Source: Nesterenkonia natronophila (lineage in GTDB: Bacteria; Actinomycetota; Actinomycetes; Actinomycetales; Micrococcaceae). Taken from it: a stretch of 64,000 nt of DNA. Shown here one piece after another: positions 30,520-40,274 of the stretch. The notes under the pieces are model-generated. The model worked only from the letters and a program-made list of their open reading frames with translations, was not told the origin of the DNA and made no database searches. The position numbers were made by a program, and so were the translations under genes. Every line of letters begins with the position of its first letter. Position 1 is the first letter of the stretch. The DNA is taken from positions 186,001-250,000 of the forward strand of contig NZ_QYZP01000002.1 of the NCBI RefSeq assembly GCF_003595215.1. The letters run 5' to 3'.

Positions 30520-31056
30520 ATGTCACGCATCGGTCGTCTTCCGATCACCGTCCCATCCGGCCTTGAGGTCAGCCTCGAGGGCCGCGACATCCGCGTCAAA
30601 GGTTCCAAGGGTGAGCTCAGCCGTACGCTCGCTGAGGGCATCACCGTCGAGATCGAGGACGGGACCATTACGGTCCACCGTCCCAATGATGAACGCGAAT
30701 CCCGTTCCCTGCATGGGCTGACCCGAAGCCTGATCAATAACATGATCATCGGCGTCACCGAGGGCTTCACCAAGAAGCTCGAGATTGTCGGTACCGGTTA
30801 TCGAGTGCAGGCCAAAGGCAACGACCTCGAATTCGCCCTGGGGTATTCACACCCGGTTCCGGTCAAAGCGCCAGAAGGAATCACCTTCACAGTCGAGGGT
30901 GCCAATAAGTTGGCAGTCTCCGGCATAGACAAGCAGCAGGTCGGCGAGGTCGCTGCGAACATCCGCAAACTGCGCAAGCCGGACCCGTACAAGGGCAAAG
31001 GCGTGCGCTACGAAGGCGAGCAGATTCGCCGCAAGGCCGGAAAGGCAGGTAAGTAA
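30520..31056 (+). CDS. rplF: 50S ribosomal protein uL6
   Basis: Two-domain protein at the base of the L12 stalk near the sarcin-ricin loop. 178 residues. Opens [17 protein letters not shown]; the C-terminal signature [14 protein letters not shown] is intact. AAGGAGTCTGAGCACT precedes the ATG. Confidence 0.98.
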   Translation: MSRIGRLPITVPSGLEVSLEGRDIRVKGSKGELSRTLAEGITVEIEDGTITVHRPNDERESRSLHGLTRSLINNMIIGVTEGFTKKLEIVGTGYRVQAKGNDLEFALGYSHPVPVKAPEGITFTVEGANKLAVSGIDKQQVGEVAANIRKLRKPDPYKGKGVRYEGEQIRRKAGKAGK

Positions 31057-31059
31057 ACC

Positions 31060-31431
31060 ATGGCTATCGGTATCAAGGGCAAGTCAAAGTCCGCTGCCCG
31101 CGGCCGGCGCCACCTGCGCCTGCGCAAGAAGGTCGAAGGATCGCCAGAGCGCCCGCGCCTGGTCGTCAACCGCTCCGCACGCCACATGGTCGCCCAGGTC
31201 GTCAATGACCTCGAGGGCAGGACCTTGGTCTCAGCCACCACCATGGAAGCTGACATGCGCAGTTTCGACGGTGACAAGACTGCTAAGGCTAAGAAGGTCG
31301 GAGAACTGATCGCCGAGCGCGCCAAAGCTGCTGGCATCGAGGCTGTGGTCTTCGACCGCGGCGGCAACAAATACCACGGTCGCGTGGCCGCCGTCGCAGA
31401 CGGTGCACGGGAAGGCGGTTTGAAGCTGTGA
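31060..31431 (+). CDS. rplR: 50S ribosomal protein uL18
   Basis: Binds 5S rRNA and places it in the large subunit. 123 residues. Arg/Lys-rich N-terminus ([21 protein letters not shown]) and a C-terminal [21 protein letters not shown] core. 3 nt after rplF; the stop overlaps the rpsE GTG. Confidence 0.98.
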   Translation: MAIGIKGKSKSAARGRRHLRLRKKVEGSPERPRLVVNRSARHMVAQVVNDLEGRTLVSATTMEADMRSFDGDKTAKAKKVGELIAERAKAAGIEAVVFDRGGNKYHGRVAAVADGAREGGLKL

Positions 31432-32171
31432 GTGACAACGCAACTAATGAGAAGGACGTTCAGGTGACTGAGTCCAACGACAAGACCAACGCTGAGGCTG
31501 CTGGCCAGACTCAGACAGCCGGTGATCAGAAGAACGAGTCCCGTCGCGGTGAACGTGGCGGCCGCGGCGAGGGCCGTGGACGTGGGCGTGGACGCGGCGA
31601 GGGCCGTGGACGTGGTGGCCGTGACGAAGAAAAGGACAAGTTCCTTGAGCGCGTCGTGACCATCAACCGGGTCTCCAAGGTTGTCAAAGGTGGTCGGCGC
31701 TTCAGCTTCACCGCTCTCGTGGTGGTCGGCGACGGCGACGGCACGGTCGGCGTCGGTTACGGCAAGGCCAAGGAAGTTCCAGCGGCCATCGCTAAGGGCG
31801 TGGAGGAGGCCAAGAAGAGCTTCTTCCGGGTACCTCGGGTCGGTTCCACCATTCCGCACCTGGTCAAGGGTGAGGATGCGGCCGGCGTGGTGCTCCTGCG
31901 GCCCGCCTCCGCTGGTACCGGTGTGATCGCGGGTGGTCCGGTGCGTGCTGTGCTGGAATGCGCCGGGATCCACGATGTGCTGACTAAATCCATGGGCTCG
32001 GTGAACGCCATCAACATCGTTCATGGCACCATCGACGCCCTCAAGCAGCTCGAAGAGCCCGAGGCTGTGGCGGCGCGCCGCGGCAAGGCTCTTGATGAGG
32101 TCGCTCCGGCGCCCATGCTGCGGACTATGGCTGCTGACCGCGAGGCACGTACGCAGAAGGCAGGTGCATGA
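31428..32171 (+). CDS. rpsE: 30S ribosomal protein uS5 with long Arg/Gly N-terminal extension
   Basis: Protein of the mRNA entry channel, important for accuracy. 247 residues, about 70 more than the core family. Residues 1-38 are acidic and polar; residues 39-65 are an almost pure Arg/Gly/Glu block built from a 10-codon repeat (23-bp direct repeat at 31563-31585 and 31593-31615). The core begins at [23 protein letters not shown] start overlapping the rplR stop (GTGA). Shorter Arg/Gly extensions on uS5 are known in Micrococcaceae. Confidence 0.96.
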   Translation: MSDNATNEKDVQVTESNDKTNAEAAGQTQTAGDQKNESRRGERGGRGEGRGRGRGRGEGRGRGGRDEEKDKFLERVVTINRVSKVVKGGRRFSFTALVVVGDGDGTVGVGYGKAKEVPAAIAKGVEEAKKSFFRVPRVGSTIPHLVKGEDAAGVVLLRPASAGTGVIAGGPVRAVLECAGIHDVLTKSMGSVNAINIVHGTIDALKQLEEPEAVAARRGKALDEVAPAPMLRTMAADREARTQKAGA

Positions 32172-32398
32172 CAATGGCTGTCCAGTACACCACTGCACGC
32201 GATCTCAAGGTTTCGGAAGCGAAGCTGGAGATCACCCAGACCAAATCCACCATCGGCACCAAGCCTAAGCACCGGGAGACTGTGCGCTCCCTGGGGCTGA
32301 AGCGCATCGGCCACACCGTGGTCCGTGAAGCCGATGCAGTCACGGTGGGAATGCTCAACACCGTGAAGCATCTTGTCAAAGTCGAGGAGGCCAAGTGA
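32168..32398 (+). CDS. rpmD: 50S ribosomal protein uL30
   Basis: Small 23S-binding protein, 76 residues, slightly long because of the first 16 residues before [19 protein letters not shown]. Contains [19 protein letters not shown]. The ATG overlaps the rpsE stop by 4 nt; ATG 32174 is an alternative. Confidence 0.97.
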   Translation: MTMAVQYTTARDLKVSEAKLEITQTKSTIGTKPKHRETVRSLGLKRIGHTVVREADAVTVGMLNTVKHLVKVEEAK

Positions 32399-32892
32399 TG
32401 GCAGAGAACACTCCTGCCGAGTCTGAGGTCCTGAAGCTGCACGACCTGAAACCTGCCCGTGGCTCAAAAAAGGCTCGCCAGCGCGTGGGCCGAGGTGAAG
32501 CCTCCAAGGGTAAGACTGCAGGTCGAGGCACCAAGGGAACTAAGGCTCGCAACCAAGTTCGCGCTGGCTTCGAAGGTGGACAGCTCCCGCTGTACATGCG
32601 CCTTCCGAAGCTGCGCGGTTTCAAAAGCCCTTTCCGAGTTGAGTACTCCCCGGTCAACCTGACCAAATTGGGCGAGCTCTACCCGGATGGAGGAGATGTC
32701 ACAGCTGAGGATCTGGTCGCCAAGGGCGTTGCCCGCAAGGGCAAGCCGGTGAAGGTCCTCGGATCCGGCGATATCTCGGTCGCGGTGAACGTGAAAGCCC
32801 ACGGCTTCTCGGCTTCCGCCGAAGAGAAGATCAAAGCCGCAGGTGGCTCCGTTCAGCAGCTTCCGCTGAAGAACGCACCAGCCGCTGAGTGA
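32398..32892 (+). CDS. rplO: 50S ribosomal protein uL15
   Basis: Late 50S assembly protein, 164 residues. The Gly/Lys-rich N-terminal extension ([21 protein letters not shown]) and [19 protein letters not shown] are typical. I chose ATG 32398, 7 nt after GGAGG; the GTG at 32395 is possible. It shares a base with the rpmD stop. A strong terminator follows. Confidence 0.97.
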   Translation: MAENTPAESEVLKLHDLKPARGSKKARQRVGRGEASKGKTAGRGTKGTKARNQVRAGFEGGQLPLYMRLPKLRGFKSPFRVEYSPVNLTKLGELYPDGGDVTAEDLVAKGVARKGKPVKVLGSGDISVAVNVKAHGFSASAEEKIKAAGGSVQQLPLKNAPAAE

Positions 32893-32914
32893 TCGTCTCC
32901 ATCTGAGACATGAG

Positions 32915-32943
32915 TCAGCCCCCGCTTCACAAGCGGGGGCTGA
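32915..32943 (+). terminator. Terminator hairpin after rplO
   Basis: Perfect 13-bp arms TCAGCCCCCGCTT and AAGCGGGGGCTGA with a 3-nt loop. It separates the ribosomal genes from secY. TAGGAT at 32984-32989 is a possible -10 for secY, without a good -35. Confidence 0.85.
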
Positions 32944-33040
32944 ACGTGTTTGACCCCGATTCTTACACCGCTATTGCGGCGGGTAGGATGAATGACTGTG
33001 GTCGGCCCACGAGAACTGCCGCGCCCAAAGAGGAGGACGC

Positions 33041-34348
33041 TTGTTCAGCGCAATAGCCAGGGTGTTCGCATCACCTGACCTGCGCATGAAGATCCTATTC
33101 ACGCTAGGGATCATCACGATCTATCGGATCGGCGCATTCATTCCAGCACCCGGTGTGGACTACAACGGCGTGCAGCGCTGCCTCGCTCTCGGCAACACTG
33201 ATGGGGGACTGTACTCCTTCGTCAACATGTTCACCGGCGGCGCGATGCTGCAGGTCTCAGTTTTCGCTCTCGGCATCATGCCCTACATCACGGCAGCCAT
33301 CATCGTGCAGCTCCTGCGAGTGGTGATTCCGCGGTTCGAGGCGCTCCAGCGCGAAGGGGCACAGGGGCAGGCCAAACTCACCCAGTACACCCGTTACCTG
33401 ACGCTAGCCCTGGCAACACTCAATGCCACGGTCCTCGTCACCATGGCGCGCTCGGGAGCGCTGCTGGGCTGCGAGCCCGGTGAGATCATTCCTGACGATT
33501 CGATGCCAGTCATCCTGCTGATGATCCTGGTGATGACCACGGGCGTTGCGATGATCATGTGGCTCGGTGAGCAGATCACCGAGCGCGGTGTTGGCAACGG
33601 CATGTCCATCCTGATCTTCGTGGCCATCGCTGCTGGTTTCCCCGGCTCGATGCAGCAGATCTGGGTCGAGCAGGACTGGCGAGTGTTTACCGCCATCTGT
33701 GTGATCGGCCTGTGCTTGATCGCCGCGATCGTCTTCGTTGAACAGTCCCAGCGCAGAGTGCCGGTGCAGTACGCGAAGAAGCAGATCGGTCGTCGGACCG
33801 TAGGTGGGACCAGCACTTACATCCCCATCAAGGTCAACATGGCCGGCGTGATCCCAGTGATCTTCTCCTCCTCGGTGCTGATGCTGCCCTCAGTGGCGAT
33901 GCAGTTCAATCAGCCCGCGCCCGGTGAGGAACCCTCCGGAATCTTCGTCTTCCTCAACCAGTACTTCGACGGCGCTCACCCGGTGTATATGGCGACGTTC
34001 TTCCTCATGACGGTCGGCTTTACGTACTTCTACGTATCGATCACGTTCAATCCGAACGAGGTCGCTGAGAATATGCGCAAGTACGGAGGCTTCATCCCAG
34101 GCATCCGCGCGGGCAAACCGACTGAGGGCTATCTGGCCTACGTCATCAGCCGCATCACGTTCCCAGGGTCGCTGTACCTCGGCTTCGTCGCGCTGATCCC
34201 GCTGATGGCGTTCGTGCTGATTGGAGCAGATCAGAACTTCCCATTCGGCGGAACCTCTATCCTGATTATGGTGGGTGTCGGCCTCACCACGGTGAAACAG
34301 ATCAGTGCACAGATGGAACAACACAACTACGAAGGGCTGCTGCGATGA
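33041..34348 (+). CDS. secY: Preprotein translocase subunit SecY
   Basis: Channel subunit of SecYEG, 435 residues with ten predicted membrane helices. Opens with FSAIARVFASPDLRMKILFTL; cytoplasmic loops carry RRVPVQYAKKQIGRR and PNEVAENMRKYGGFIPGIR. Start is TTG 33041, 4 nt after AGGAGG; no nearby ATG fits. Overlaps adk by 4 nt, giving the secY-adk-map-infA order common in Actinobacteria. Confidence 0.98.
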   Translation: MFSAIARVFASPDLRMKILFTLGIITIYRIGAFIPAPGVDYNGVQRCLALGNTDGGLYSFVNMFTGGAMLQVSVFALGIMPYITAAIIVQLLRVVIPRFEALQREGAQGQAKLTQYTRYLTLALATLNATVLVTMARSGALLGCEPGEIIPDDSMPVILLMILVMTTGVAMIMWLGEQITERGVGNGMSILIFVAIAAGFPGSMQQIWVEQDWRVFTAICVIGLCLIAAIVFVEQSQRRVPVQYAKKQIGRRTVGGTSTYIPIKVNMAGVIPVIFSSSVLMLPSVAMQFNQPAPGEEPSGIFVFLNQYFDGAHPVYMATFFLMTVGFTYFYVSITFNPNEVAENMRKYGGFIPGIRAGKPTEGYLAYVISRITFPGSLYLGFVALIPLMAFVLIGADQNFPFGGTSILIMVGVGLTTVKQISAQMEQHNYEGLLR

Positions 34349-34914
34349 CGCGAATGCTGATCGTTGGACCACAGGGTTCCGGCAAAGGTACTCAAGCCAA
34401 ACTTGTCTCCGAGAAACTTGGCATTCTGGCCATTTCCACCGGCGACATCTTCCGCGCCAACATCAAAGGAGAGACCGAACTCGGTCAAGAGGCCAAGAAG
34501 TTTGTGGACGCCGGAGACCTGGTGCCCGATTCGCTGACCAACCGCCTGGTGGAGGACCGTCTCAGCTGGGACGACGCCGCTGATGGCTTCCTCCTGGACG
34601 GGTATCCCCGCAACCGCACCCAAGCAGCGACCTTGGACGAGATCCTGAGCCGCCTGGGGGTCGACCTTGACGTCGTTCTGGAACTGACCGCGGACACTGA
34701 TGAACTCACTCAGCGCTTGAAGCACCGAGCTGAGACTGAAGGCAGGGCCGACGACGCTGACGAGACCGTCATCCGTCGCCGCCTCGAACTCTTCGAGAAC
34801 GAAACCCGACCGATGATCGACGAATACAAGACCCGTGATCTCGTCAAACAGGTCAACGGCCTCGGGTCTGTTGACGAGGTCAACGCTCGCATTCTGAAAG
34901 CACTGAACGTCTAA
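34345..34914 (+). CDS. adk: Adenylate kinase
   Basis: Converts ATP + AMP to 2 ADP. 189 residues. P-loop GPQGSGKGT at 8-16, AMP-binding STGDIFRANI, and DGYPRNRTQA. It is the short form without the zinc-binding LID domain, usual in Actinobacteria. ATG overlaps the secY stop. Confidence 0.98.
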   Translation: MTRMLIVGPQGSGKGTQAKLVSEKLGILAISTGDIFRANIKGETELGQEAKKFVDAGDLVPDSLTNRLVEDRLSWDDAADGFLLDGYPRNRTQAATLDEILSRLGVDLDVVLELTADTDELTQRLKHRAETEGRADDADETVIRRRLELFENETRPMIDEYKTRDLVKQVNGLGSVDEVNARILKALNV

Positions 34915-34915
34915 A

Positions 34916-35755
34916 GTGTTCTCCCGCGGACGCATTGAGCTCAAATCCGACGAGCAGCTGCGGCTCATGGACGCAGCCGGTTCGGTGTTGTGCGATGCGC
35001 TGGATACCACAGTCGCTGCCGCGAGACCGGGCGTGACCACAGGAGAGCTCAATCAGCTCTTCGCCGACTTCATCGCTGAGCGTGGGGCCAAGCCGAACTT
35101 CTTCAACTACCACGGCTTTCCCGGGCACATCTGCACTTCGGTAAATGAAGAGGTTGTCCATGGCATACCCGGGGACCGCGTCCTGGAGCCCGGTGACGTC
35201 CTCAAGATCGACGCGGGATGCATTGTCCACGGCTGGCACTCAGACTCCGCCCGCACCATCATCCTCGGCTCCAGCAGTTCAAGCACTGCTGACCCGGAGG
35301 ACGAGCGGCTCTCCGAGATCACCCGGGCAGCACTTTGGCGGGGGATCGCTGCCTTCGCCACCGGCAAGCATGTGGGGGAGATCGGGGAAGCAGTGGAGGA
35401 TTACGTCAGCTCCCAGCCTGGCCAGCCGTTGGGAATCTTGGAGGAGTACGTAGGTCACGGCATCGGCTCCGCTATGCACCTACCGCCTGACGTATTCAAC
35501 TACGCCACCGGCATGAAAGGCGCCAAGATTAAGCCAGGTATGGCTTTGGCCATCGAACCGATGCTGGTGCGCGGCAGTATCGAGACCAAAGTTCTGGAAG
35601 ACGATTGGACTGTGGTGACCACCGATCACGCACGCTCCAGCCAGTGGGAACACTCTGTGTGCCGGCATGAAGATGGTGTCTGGGTCCTGACGGCCCCCGA
35701 CGGGGGAGCCGCTGACCTCGAACCCCTGGGTGTGACTCCGGTGCCCATACCGTGA
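34916..35755 (+). CDS. map: Methionine aminopeptidase, type I
   Basis: Removes N-terminal Met from nascent proteins. 279 residues. The five metal ligands are visible: the Asp pair in KIDAGCIVHGWHSDSAR, the His in YVGHGIG, and the Glu residues in AIEPML and QWEHSV. GTG start one base after the adk stop. There is no N-terminal zinc-finger extension. Confidence 0.96.
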   Translation: MFSRGRIELKSDEQLRLMDAAGSVLCDALDTTVAAARPGVTTGELNQLFADFIAERGAKPNFFNYHGFPGHICTSVNEEVVHGIPGDRVLEPGDVLKIDAGCIVHGWHSDSARTIILGSSSSSTADPEDERLSEITRAALWRGIAAFATGKHVGEIGEAVEDYVSSQPGQPLGILEEYVGHGIGSAMHLPPDVFNYATGMKGAKIKPGMALAIEPMLVRGSIETKVLEDDWTVVTTDHARSSQWEHSVCRHEDGVWVLTAPDGGAADLEPLGVTPVPIP

Positions 35756-35789
35756 CACGTCGCAGGTAGTCGACGCGGATATGCACAGA

Positions 35790-35819
35790 TTGGCGCGGCG
35801 CGCTTGACTCCGGTAGTAT
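35790..35819 (+). promoter_or_regulatory. Promoter of infA-rpmJ
   Basis: TTGGCG (35790-35795), 18 nt, TAGTAT (35814-35819), about 136 nt before infA. The rplM promoter uses the same TTGGCG with an 18-nt spacer. Confidence 0.55.
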
Positions 35820-35955
35820 CTTTTGTTGGTTGTCTCTGCGGTCCTGTGTGCCCGCGAGGCTCTAAAGCAAAAGCCCAGATTCTCTGATCCATTTTTGGTG
35901 CAGTTCGCTCTGCACTGAAGCTGGTCAGCTGGATCGCGATCGTTGTGTGGAGAGT

Positions 35956-36177
35956 ATGGGGAAAAAAGAAGGCGTCATCGAAGTAGAGGGTCGGGTGGTT
36001 GAAGCCCTGCCCAACGCAATGTTCCGGGTCAAGCTGGAGAACGACCACGTTGTCCTGGCCACCATCTCGGGCAAGATGCGCCAGCACTACATCCGCATCC
36101 TCCCTGAGGACCGGGTCGTAGTGGAGATGAGCCCTTACGACCTGAACCGCGGCCGCATCGTCTACCGCTACAAGTAA
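35956..36177 (+). CDS. infA: Translation initiation factor IF-1
   Basis: Blocks the A site during initiation. 73 residues, an S1-type OB fold opening [20 protein letters not shown] and ending [14 protein letters not shown] 35956 is preceded by GGAGAG; the in-frame GTG at 35947 overlaps that site and is unlikely. rpmJ follows 20 nt later. Confidence 0.97.
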   Translation: MGKKEGVIEVEGRVVEALPNAMFRVKLENDHVVLATISGKMRQHYIRILPEDRVVVEMSPYDLNRGRIVYRYK

Positions 36178-36197
36178 GCAAGAGTAGGAGAACCGAC

Positions 36198-36311
36198 ATG
36201 AAGGTTCAGCCGAGTGTCAAGCCGATCTGCTCGGATTGCAAGACCATCCGTCGCGGTGGGATTGTCCGCGTGATCTGCAAGAACCCGCGCCACAAGCAGC
36301 GCCAGGGCTGA
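36198..36311 (+). CDS. rpmJ: 50S ribosomal protein bL36, zinc-ribbon form
   Basis: 37 residues opening [19 protein letters not shown]. Four zinc ligands are present: C11, C14, C27 and H32, so this is the C+ (zinc-binding) type. ATG after AGTAGGAGAACCGAC. A second, cysteine-free bL36 is encoded at 62340-62462 and could replace it when zinc is scarce. Confidence 0.97.
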   Translation: MKVQPSVKPICSDCKTIRRGGIVRVICKNPRHKQRQG

Positions 36312-36536
36312 ACGTCTCGCGCCTGACGGCGTAAGACGTGCCCTGCGCACAACACAGCTCAATACAGATATGGCAGTGCAGCTCGGAAATGAGCTGGCGA
36401 GCATACCTCCGGTTCCCGAAGGCCGGAGACCCGGTGAAGACGCCACCTCCGGCGTCGGACGAAGACCTCTCAAGGTTGGATTCCATTGGGGTCGCGCTGT
36501 CACACACCTTCGGAAGAACGCAAGGAGGACTGCCGT

Positions 36537-36905
36537 ATGGCACGTCTGGCTGGTGTCGACATCCCGCGCGAAAAGCGCACGGTGATCGCACTCACCTACA
36601 TCTACGGCGTGGGCCGCACCCGCGCCGAACAAGTCGTCGAGGTCACAGGTATTGACGGTAATACCCGCGTAAAAGACCTGACTGACGAGCAGCTGGTCGC
36701 TCTGCGCGACTACATCGAGGGCAACTTCACCGTCGAGGGTGATCTGCGACGCGAAGTCTCCTCCGATATTCGCCGCAAGGTCGAAATCGGCTCCTATGAG
36801 GGACTGCGGCACCGCCGCGGCCTGCCTGTCCGTGGTCAGCGCACCAAGACCAATGCGCGCACCCGTAAAGGCCCCAAGAAGACCGTCGCAGGCAAGAAGA
36901 AGTAG
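36537..36905 (+). CDS. rpsM: 30S ribosomal protein uS13
   Basis: Head protein that contacts P-site tRNA and makes intersubunit bridges. 122 residues opening [22 protein letters not shown] 36537 has AAGGAGG 8 nt upstream; an upstream in-frame GTG at 36486 would add 17 unlikely residues. First gene of the alpha operon. The 225-nt gap before it shows only a small CAGCTC/GAGCTG hairpin at 36379-36396. Confidence 0.98.
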   Translation: MARLAGVDIPREKRTVIALTYIYGVGRTRAEQVVEVTGIDGNTRVKDLTDEQLVALRDYIEGNFTVEGDLRREVSSDIRRKVEIGSYEGLRHRRGLPVRGQRTKTNARTRKGPKKTVAGKKK

Positions 36906-36917
36906 TCAGGAGTTTCA

Positions 36918-37319
36918 ATGCCCCCCAAGAGTCGTACTGCGGCGCGCAAACCACGCCGCCGCGCATCAAAGAACATTACGCAGGGTCAGGCTCACATCAA
37001 GTCGACCTTCAATAACACCATTGTCTCCATCACAGACTCCACAGGCGCCGTCATCTCATGGGCCTCCTCTGGTGAGGTTGGATTCAAGGGTTCCCGTAAG
37101 TCCACTCCGTTCGCCGCGCAGATGGCTGCCGAGCAGGCAGCCAAGCGCGCCCAGGAGCACGGCATGAAGAAGGTAGAGGTCTTCGTCAAGGGCCCCGGCT
37201 CCGGACGTGAGACAGCGATTCGCTCACTGCAGGCCGCTGGTCTGGAGGTCGGTTCGATCCAGGACGTGACCCCCAGCGCCCACAATGGCTGCCGTCCGCC
37301 CAAGCGCCGCCGCGTCTGA
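36918..37319 (+). CDS. rpsK: 30S ribosomal protein uS11
   Basis: Platform protein near the E site. 133 residues, Arg/Lys-rich N-terminus, [24 protein letters not shown] core and the C-terminal [14 protein letters not shown] after CAGGAGTTTCA. rpsD, often the next gene, is not here. Confidence 0.98.
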   Translation: MPPKSRTAARKPRRRASKNITQGQAHIKSTFNNTIVSITDSTGAVISWASSGEVGFKGSRKSTPFAAQMAAEQAAKRAQEHGMKKVEVFVKGPGSGRETAIRSLQAAGLEVGSIQDVTPSAHNGCRPPKRRRV

Positions 37320-37361
37320 CGCGGCTTCCTTCACCAAGCCCTCCAGAGCCGGCCCGCGCTT

Positions 37362-37383
37362 CCGCTGCCACACGTGGCAGCGG
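37362..37383 (+). promoter_or_regulatory. Hairpin between rpsK and rpoA
   Basis: CCGCTGCCAC (37362-37371) and GTGGCAGCGG (37374-37383) form 10-bp arms with almost no loop. Without a T-run this may set rpoA mRNA level or processing rather than full termination. Confidence 0.45.
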
Positions 37384-37452
37384 GCTCGTAGGTCGGCAGA
37401 CCACTTAGAAAGAATGCGTCATATAGCGGACGCACTCTGAAAGGAATGACCA

Positions 37453-38472
37453 GTGCTCATTGCACAGCGCCCCACGCTGACTGAAGAAGTCGTCGACGAG
37501 AACCGTTCACGCTTCACCATCGAACCGCTCGAGCCAGGCTTCGGCTACACCCTGGGCAATTCTCTGCGCAGAACTCTGCTGTCCTCCATCCCCGGTGCGG
37601 CAGTCACCAGCATCCGTATCGACGGTGTCCTCCACGAGTTCAGCACCATCACCGGCGCCAAGGAGGACGTCACCGAACTGGTCCTCAACGTCAAGAAGCT
37701 CTCCGTCTCTTCCGAGCACGATGAGCCTGTTGTCGCCTACCTCCGCAAGGAGGGCCCCGGTCCGGTCACCGCAGCGGACATCACCCCGCCTGCAGGTGTG
37801 GAGTTCCACAACCCGGCCCAGCAGCTGCTGACTCTCAATGAGGACGGCCGCCTGGACCTGGAGCTCACCATCGAACGCGGTCGTGGATACGTCTCCGCTG
37901 CACTGAATAAGCTGGAGGACTCGGAGATCGGCCGTATTCCGGTGGACTCCATCTACTCTCCAGTAGAGAAGGTCAGCTACAAGGTTGAGGCCACTCGTGT
38001 CGAGCAGCGCACCGACTTCGACAAGCTGACTATCGATGTTGAGGCCAAGCCGTCCATGGCTCCACGTGATGCCCTGGCCTCAGCTGGTTCCACCCTGGTG
38101 GAGTTGTTTGGCTTGGCCAAGGAACTCAACATCACGGCCGAGGGCATTGAAATCGGCCCGTCCCCAACCGATGCCGCCCTTGCTGCCGATATGGCCCTCC
38201 CCATTGAGGATCTTGAGCTCACTGTGCGCTCATACAACTGCCTCAAGCGTGAGGGCATCCATACCATTGGTGAGCTCACCGCACGCTCAGAGGCTGACTT
38301 GATGGATATCCGGAACTTCGGTGCCAAGTCCATCGACGAAGTCAAGGAGAAGCTGGTTGAGTACAACCTTCAGCTCAAGGACTCGCCCGAGGGCTTTGAC
38401 CCGACGGCGGCCCGTTTCGCTGCTGAAGAGGCCGAGTACGACGACGAGGCCGACGCTCAGTTCTCCAACTGA
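37453..38472 (+). CDS. rpoA: DNA-directed RNA polymerase subunit alpha
   Basis: 339 residues. The N-terminal assembly domain ([31 protein letters not shown]) is followed by a flexible linker and a C-terminal domain that binds UP elements and activators ([15 protein letters not shown] and [17 protein letters not shown]). GTG start at 37453 after AAAGGAATGACCA. Co-directional with rplQ 64 nt on. Confidence 0.98.
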   Translation: MLIAQRPTLTEEVVDENRSRFTIEPLEPGFGYTLGNSLRRTLLSSIPGAAVTSIRIDGVLHEFSTITGAKEDVTELVLNVKKLSVSSEHDEPVVAYLRKEGPGPVTAADITPPAGVEFHNPAQQLLTLNEDGRLDLELTIERGRGYVSAALNKLEDSEIGRIPVDSIYSPVEKVSYKVEATRVEQRTDFDKLTIDVEAKPSMAPRDALASAGSTLVELFGLAKELNITAEGIEIGPSPTDAALAADMALPIEDLELTVRSYNCLKREGIHTIGELTARSEADLMDIRNFGAKSIDEVKEKLVEYNLQLKDSPEGFDPTAARFAAEEAEYDDEADAQFSN

Positions 38473-38536
38473 GCCACAGGTACCAGACATTCGTTCGCTT
38501 CAGACGGTGAGCGCTTTTCACAAGGAGTAAGAGACC

Positions 38537-39118
38537 ATGCCAACCCCCACTAAGGGACCGCGCCTCGGCGGCAGCCCGGCGCACGAGAAGCAGATGCTGG
38601 CCAATTTGGCCGCTAGCCTCTTTGAGCACCGATCGATCACCACGACGGTGACTAAGGCTAAGCGTCTTCGCCCATACGCGGAGCGCCTGATCACTGTGGC
38701 AAAGAAGGGCGATCTTGCTGCCCGCCGTCAGGTGGTCGCCAAGATCAGCGCGCAGAACGCCACCAACCAGGCGATCGTTCACGAGCTGTTCACCGTGATC
38801 GCTCCGGCCATGGCCGAGCGTCAGGGTGGCTATACGCGCATTACCAAGATCGGCAACCGGAAGGGTGACAACGCCCCCATGGCCGTCATCGAACTGGTGA
38901 TGGAGCCGGTGAGCCCCAAGCAGCAGGTTGTCCGCGACGCAGAGTCTGCTGCGGCAGCTGCATCAGCGGCTCAGGAGACCGAGACTGCAAAGACTGGGGA
39001 GACTGCAGCAGCTCAGGCTGAGGTCTCGGATGACGCCGCGGCCGAGTCTTCAGCCGACACTGAGAGTGACGCTGCGGTGACTGAGTCCGCTACAGAGCAG
39101 TCTGACGACCAGAAGTAA
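38537..39118 (+). CDS. rplQ: 50S ribosomal protein bL17 with acidic C-terminal tail
   Basis: Protein near the tunnel exit, 193 residues. The core ends near residue 125 ([12 protein letters not shown]); the last 65-70 residues are Ala/Glu/Thr/Ser-rich and likely disordered. Long tails on bL17 are common in Actinobacteria. ATG after AAGGAGTAAGAGACC; a terminator follows. Confidence 0.97.
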   Translation: MPTPTKGPRLGGSPAHEKQMLANLAASLFEHRSITTTVTKAKRLRPYAERLITVAKKGDLAARRQVVAKISAQNATNQAIVHELFTVIAPAMAERQGGYTRITKIGNRKGDNAPMAVIELVMEPVSPKQQVVRDAESAAAAASAAQETETAKTGETAAAQAEVSDDAAAESSADTESDAAVTESATEQSDDQK

Positions 39119-39137
39119 CCTTTCTGGATCAACTCTT

Positions 39138-39171
39138 CTGTGGGCCCTGACCAGCTGGTCGGGGCCCACAG
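39138..39171 (+). terminator. Terminator hairpin after rplQ
   Basis: CTGTGGGCCC and GACC (from 39138) pair with GGTC and GGCCCACAG (to 39171). GGTTT follows. Confidence 0.75.
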
Positions 39172-39250
39172 GTTTAAGGGGAGATAGATGTTCCTGCCTG
39201 CTGCCCCGTGGCCTGAGCGCCCCATAGTTCTGCGCACTGGCCGCTGCGGA

Positions 39251-39256
39251 TAGAGT
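39251..39256 (+). promoter_or_regulatory. -10 box for leaderless truA transcript
   Basis: TAGAGT ends 7 nt before the ATG at 39264; TTCTGC at 39228-39233 gives a weak -35 with a 17-nt spacer. Transcription would begin at or next to the A of the start codon. Confidence 0.5.
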
Positions 39257-39263
39257 GATGGCC

Positions 39264-40142
39264 ATGCGTGTTCGTCTGGATCTGGCCTACGACGGCATCG
39301 CCTACAGCGGCTGGGCTCACCAACCTGAACAGCGGACCGTAGAAGGTGTGCTGCGCGGGGCCTTGGCCACCGTGATTCGCCGGGACGTGCCCGTGGTGGT
39401 CGCCGGACGCACTGACGCAGGGGTCCACGCCCGCGGACAGGTCGTCCACCTTGACCTCACCCAGGCTGAATGGGAGTCCCTGGCCCGCGGCAGAGACATC
39501 GCGCCGGAAGCCGCGCTGCTGCAGCGACTCAACGGCGTGCTAGGCAGCGAGGGCGGGGCGGTGGTCCTCCACGCGGTGAATCGCGTGAGCGCGAATTTCG
39601 ACGCCCGATTCTCAGCGCTGACTCGCACGTACACATACCGAATCGCCGATAGGGTGGAGCTGTGGGATCCGCTTAGACGGCACGACACCGCCTGGATCCG
39701 CCCCTCCCGAAAGTTTCAGCCAAACGGTCAGCTGGACGCTGCACTGATGGACGCCGAAGCCACCAGCGTCTTGGGCCTTCACGACTTTGGCAGTTTTTGC
39801 CGTCCCCGCGAGCACGCCACGAGCATTCGCCGTCTGGCTGAATTCAGTGTCCGTCGCGGGACGGATGGGGTGATCACCGCACTCGTCACCGCAGACGCCT
39901 TCTGCCACCATATGGTCCGGGCGCTGATTGGGGCATGTCTCGATGTCGGCGAAGGCCGTCGCGAGCCGGGGTGGCTGATGGCGCGGCTCACCGAACCTGC
40001 CTGGGACGAGCGTGTCCGGCTCGCCCCGCCTCAAGGACTGGTGCTCGAGCGGGTCGACTATCCCGACGAGGAGGAGCAGTTGGCCGCTCGAGCAGAGCAG
40101 ACACGTGCCCGCCGGGAGAGGCACAGTCGGCCACACCTCTGA
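39264..40142 (+). CDS. truA: tRNA pseudouridine(38-40) synthase TruA
   Basis: Makes pseudouridine at tRNA positions 38-40 of the anticodon arm. 292 residues. The catalytic Asp lies in AGRTDAGVHARGQV; RTYTYRI and the C-terminal FCHHMVRALIGACLDVGEGRR motif are typical. I chose ATG 39264 because a TAGAGT -10 box sits 7 nt upstream; GTG 39255 and ATG 39258 overlap that box. Some relatives have truA directly before rplM; here a 2.6-kb insertion separates them. Confidence 0.95.
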   Translation: MRVRLDLAYDGIAYSGWAHQPEQRTVEGVLRGALATVIRRDVPVVVAGRTDAGVHARGQVVHLDLTQAEWESLARGRDIAPEAALLQRLNGVLGSEGGAVVLHAVNRVSANFDARFSALTRTYTYRIADRVELWDPLRRHDTAWIRPSRKFQPNGQLDAALMDAEATSVLGLHDFGSFCRPREHATSIRRLAEFSVRRGTDGVITALVTADAFCHHMVRALIGACLDVGEGRREPGWLMARLTEPAWDERVRLAPPQGLVLERVDYPDEEEQLAARAEQTRARRERHSRPHL

Positions 40143-40274
40143 GAGGTCCCCCGACGAGGGCGAAAGAGCTGGTCAGCGACTTCTCGTGTGGACTTCTCGG
40201 GTAGGATCCCTCTGGCGCCGATGTACTCGGCTCGCGCACTGCCCAGCCCTTCACCTTGGAAGGACCTCGAAGTC

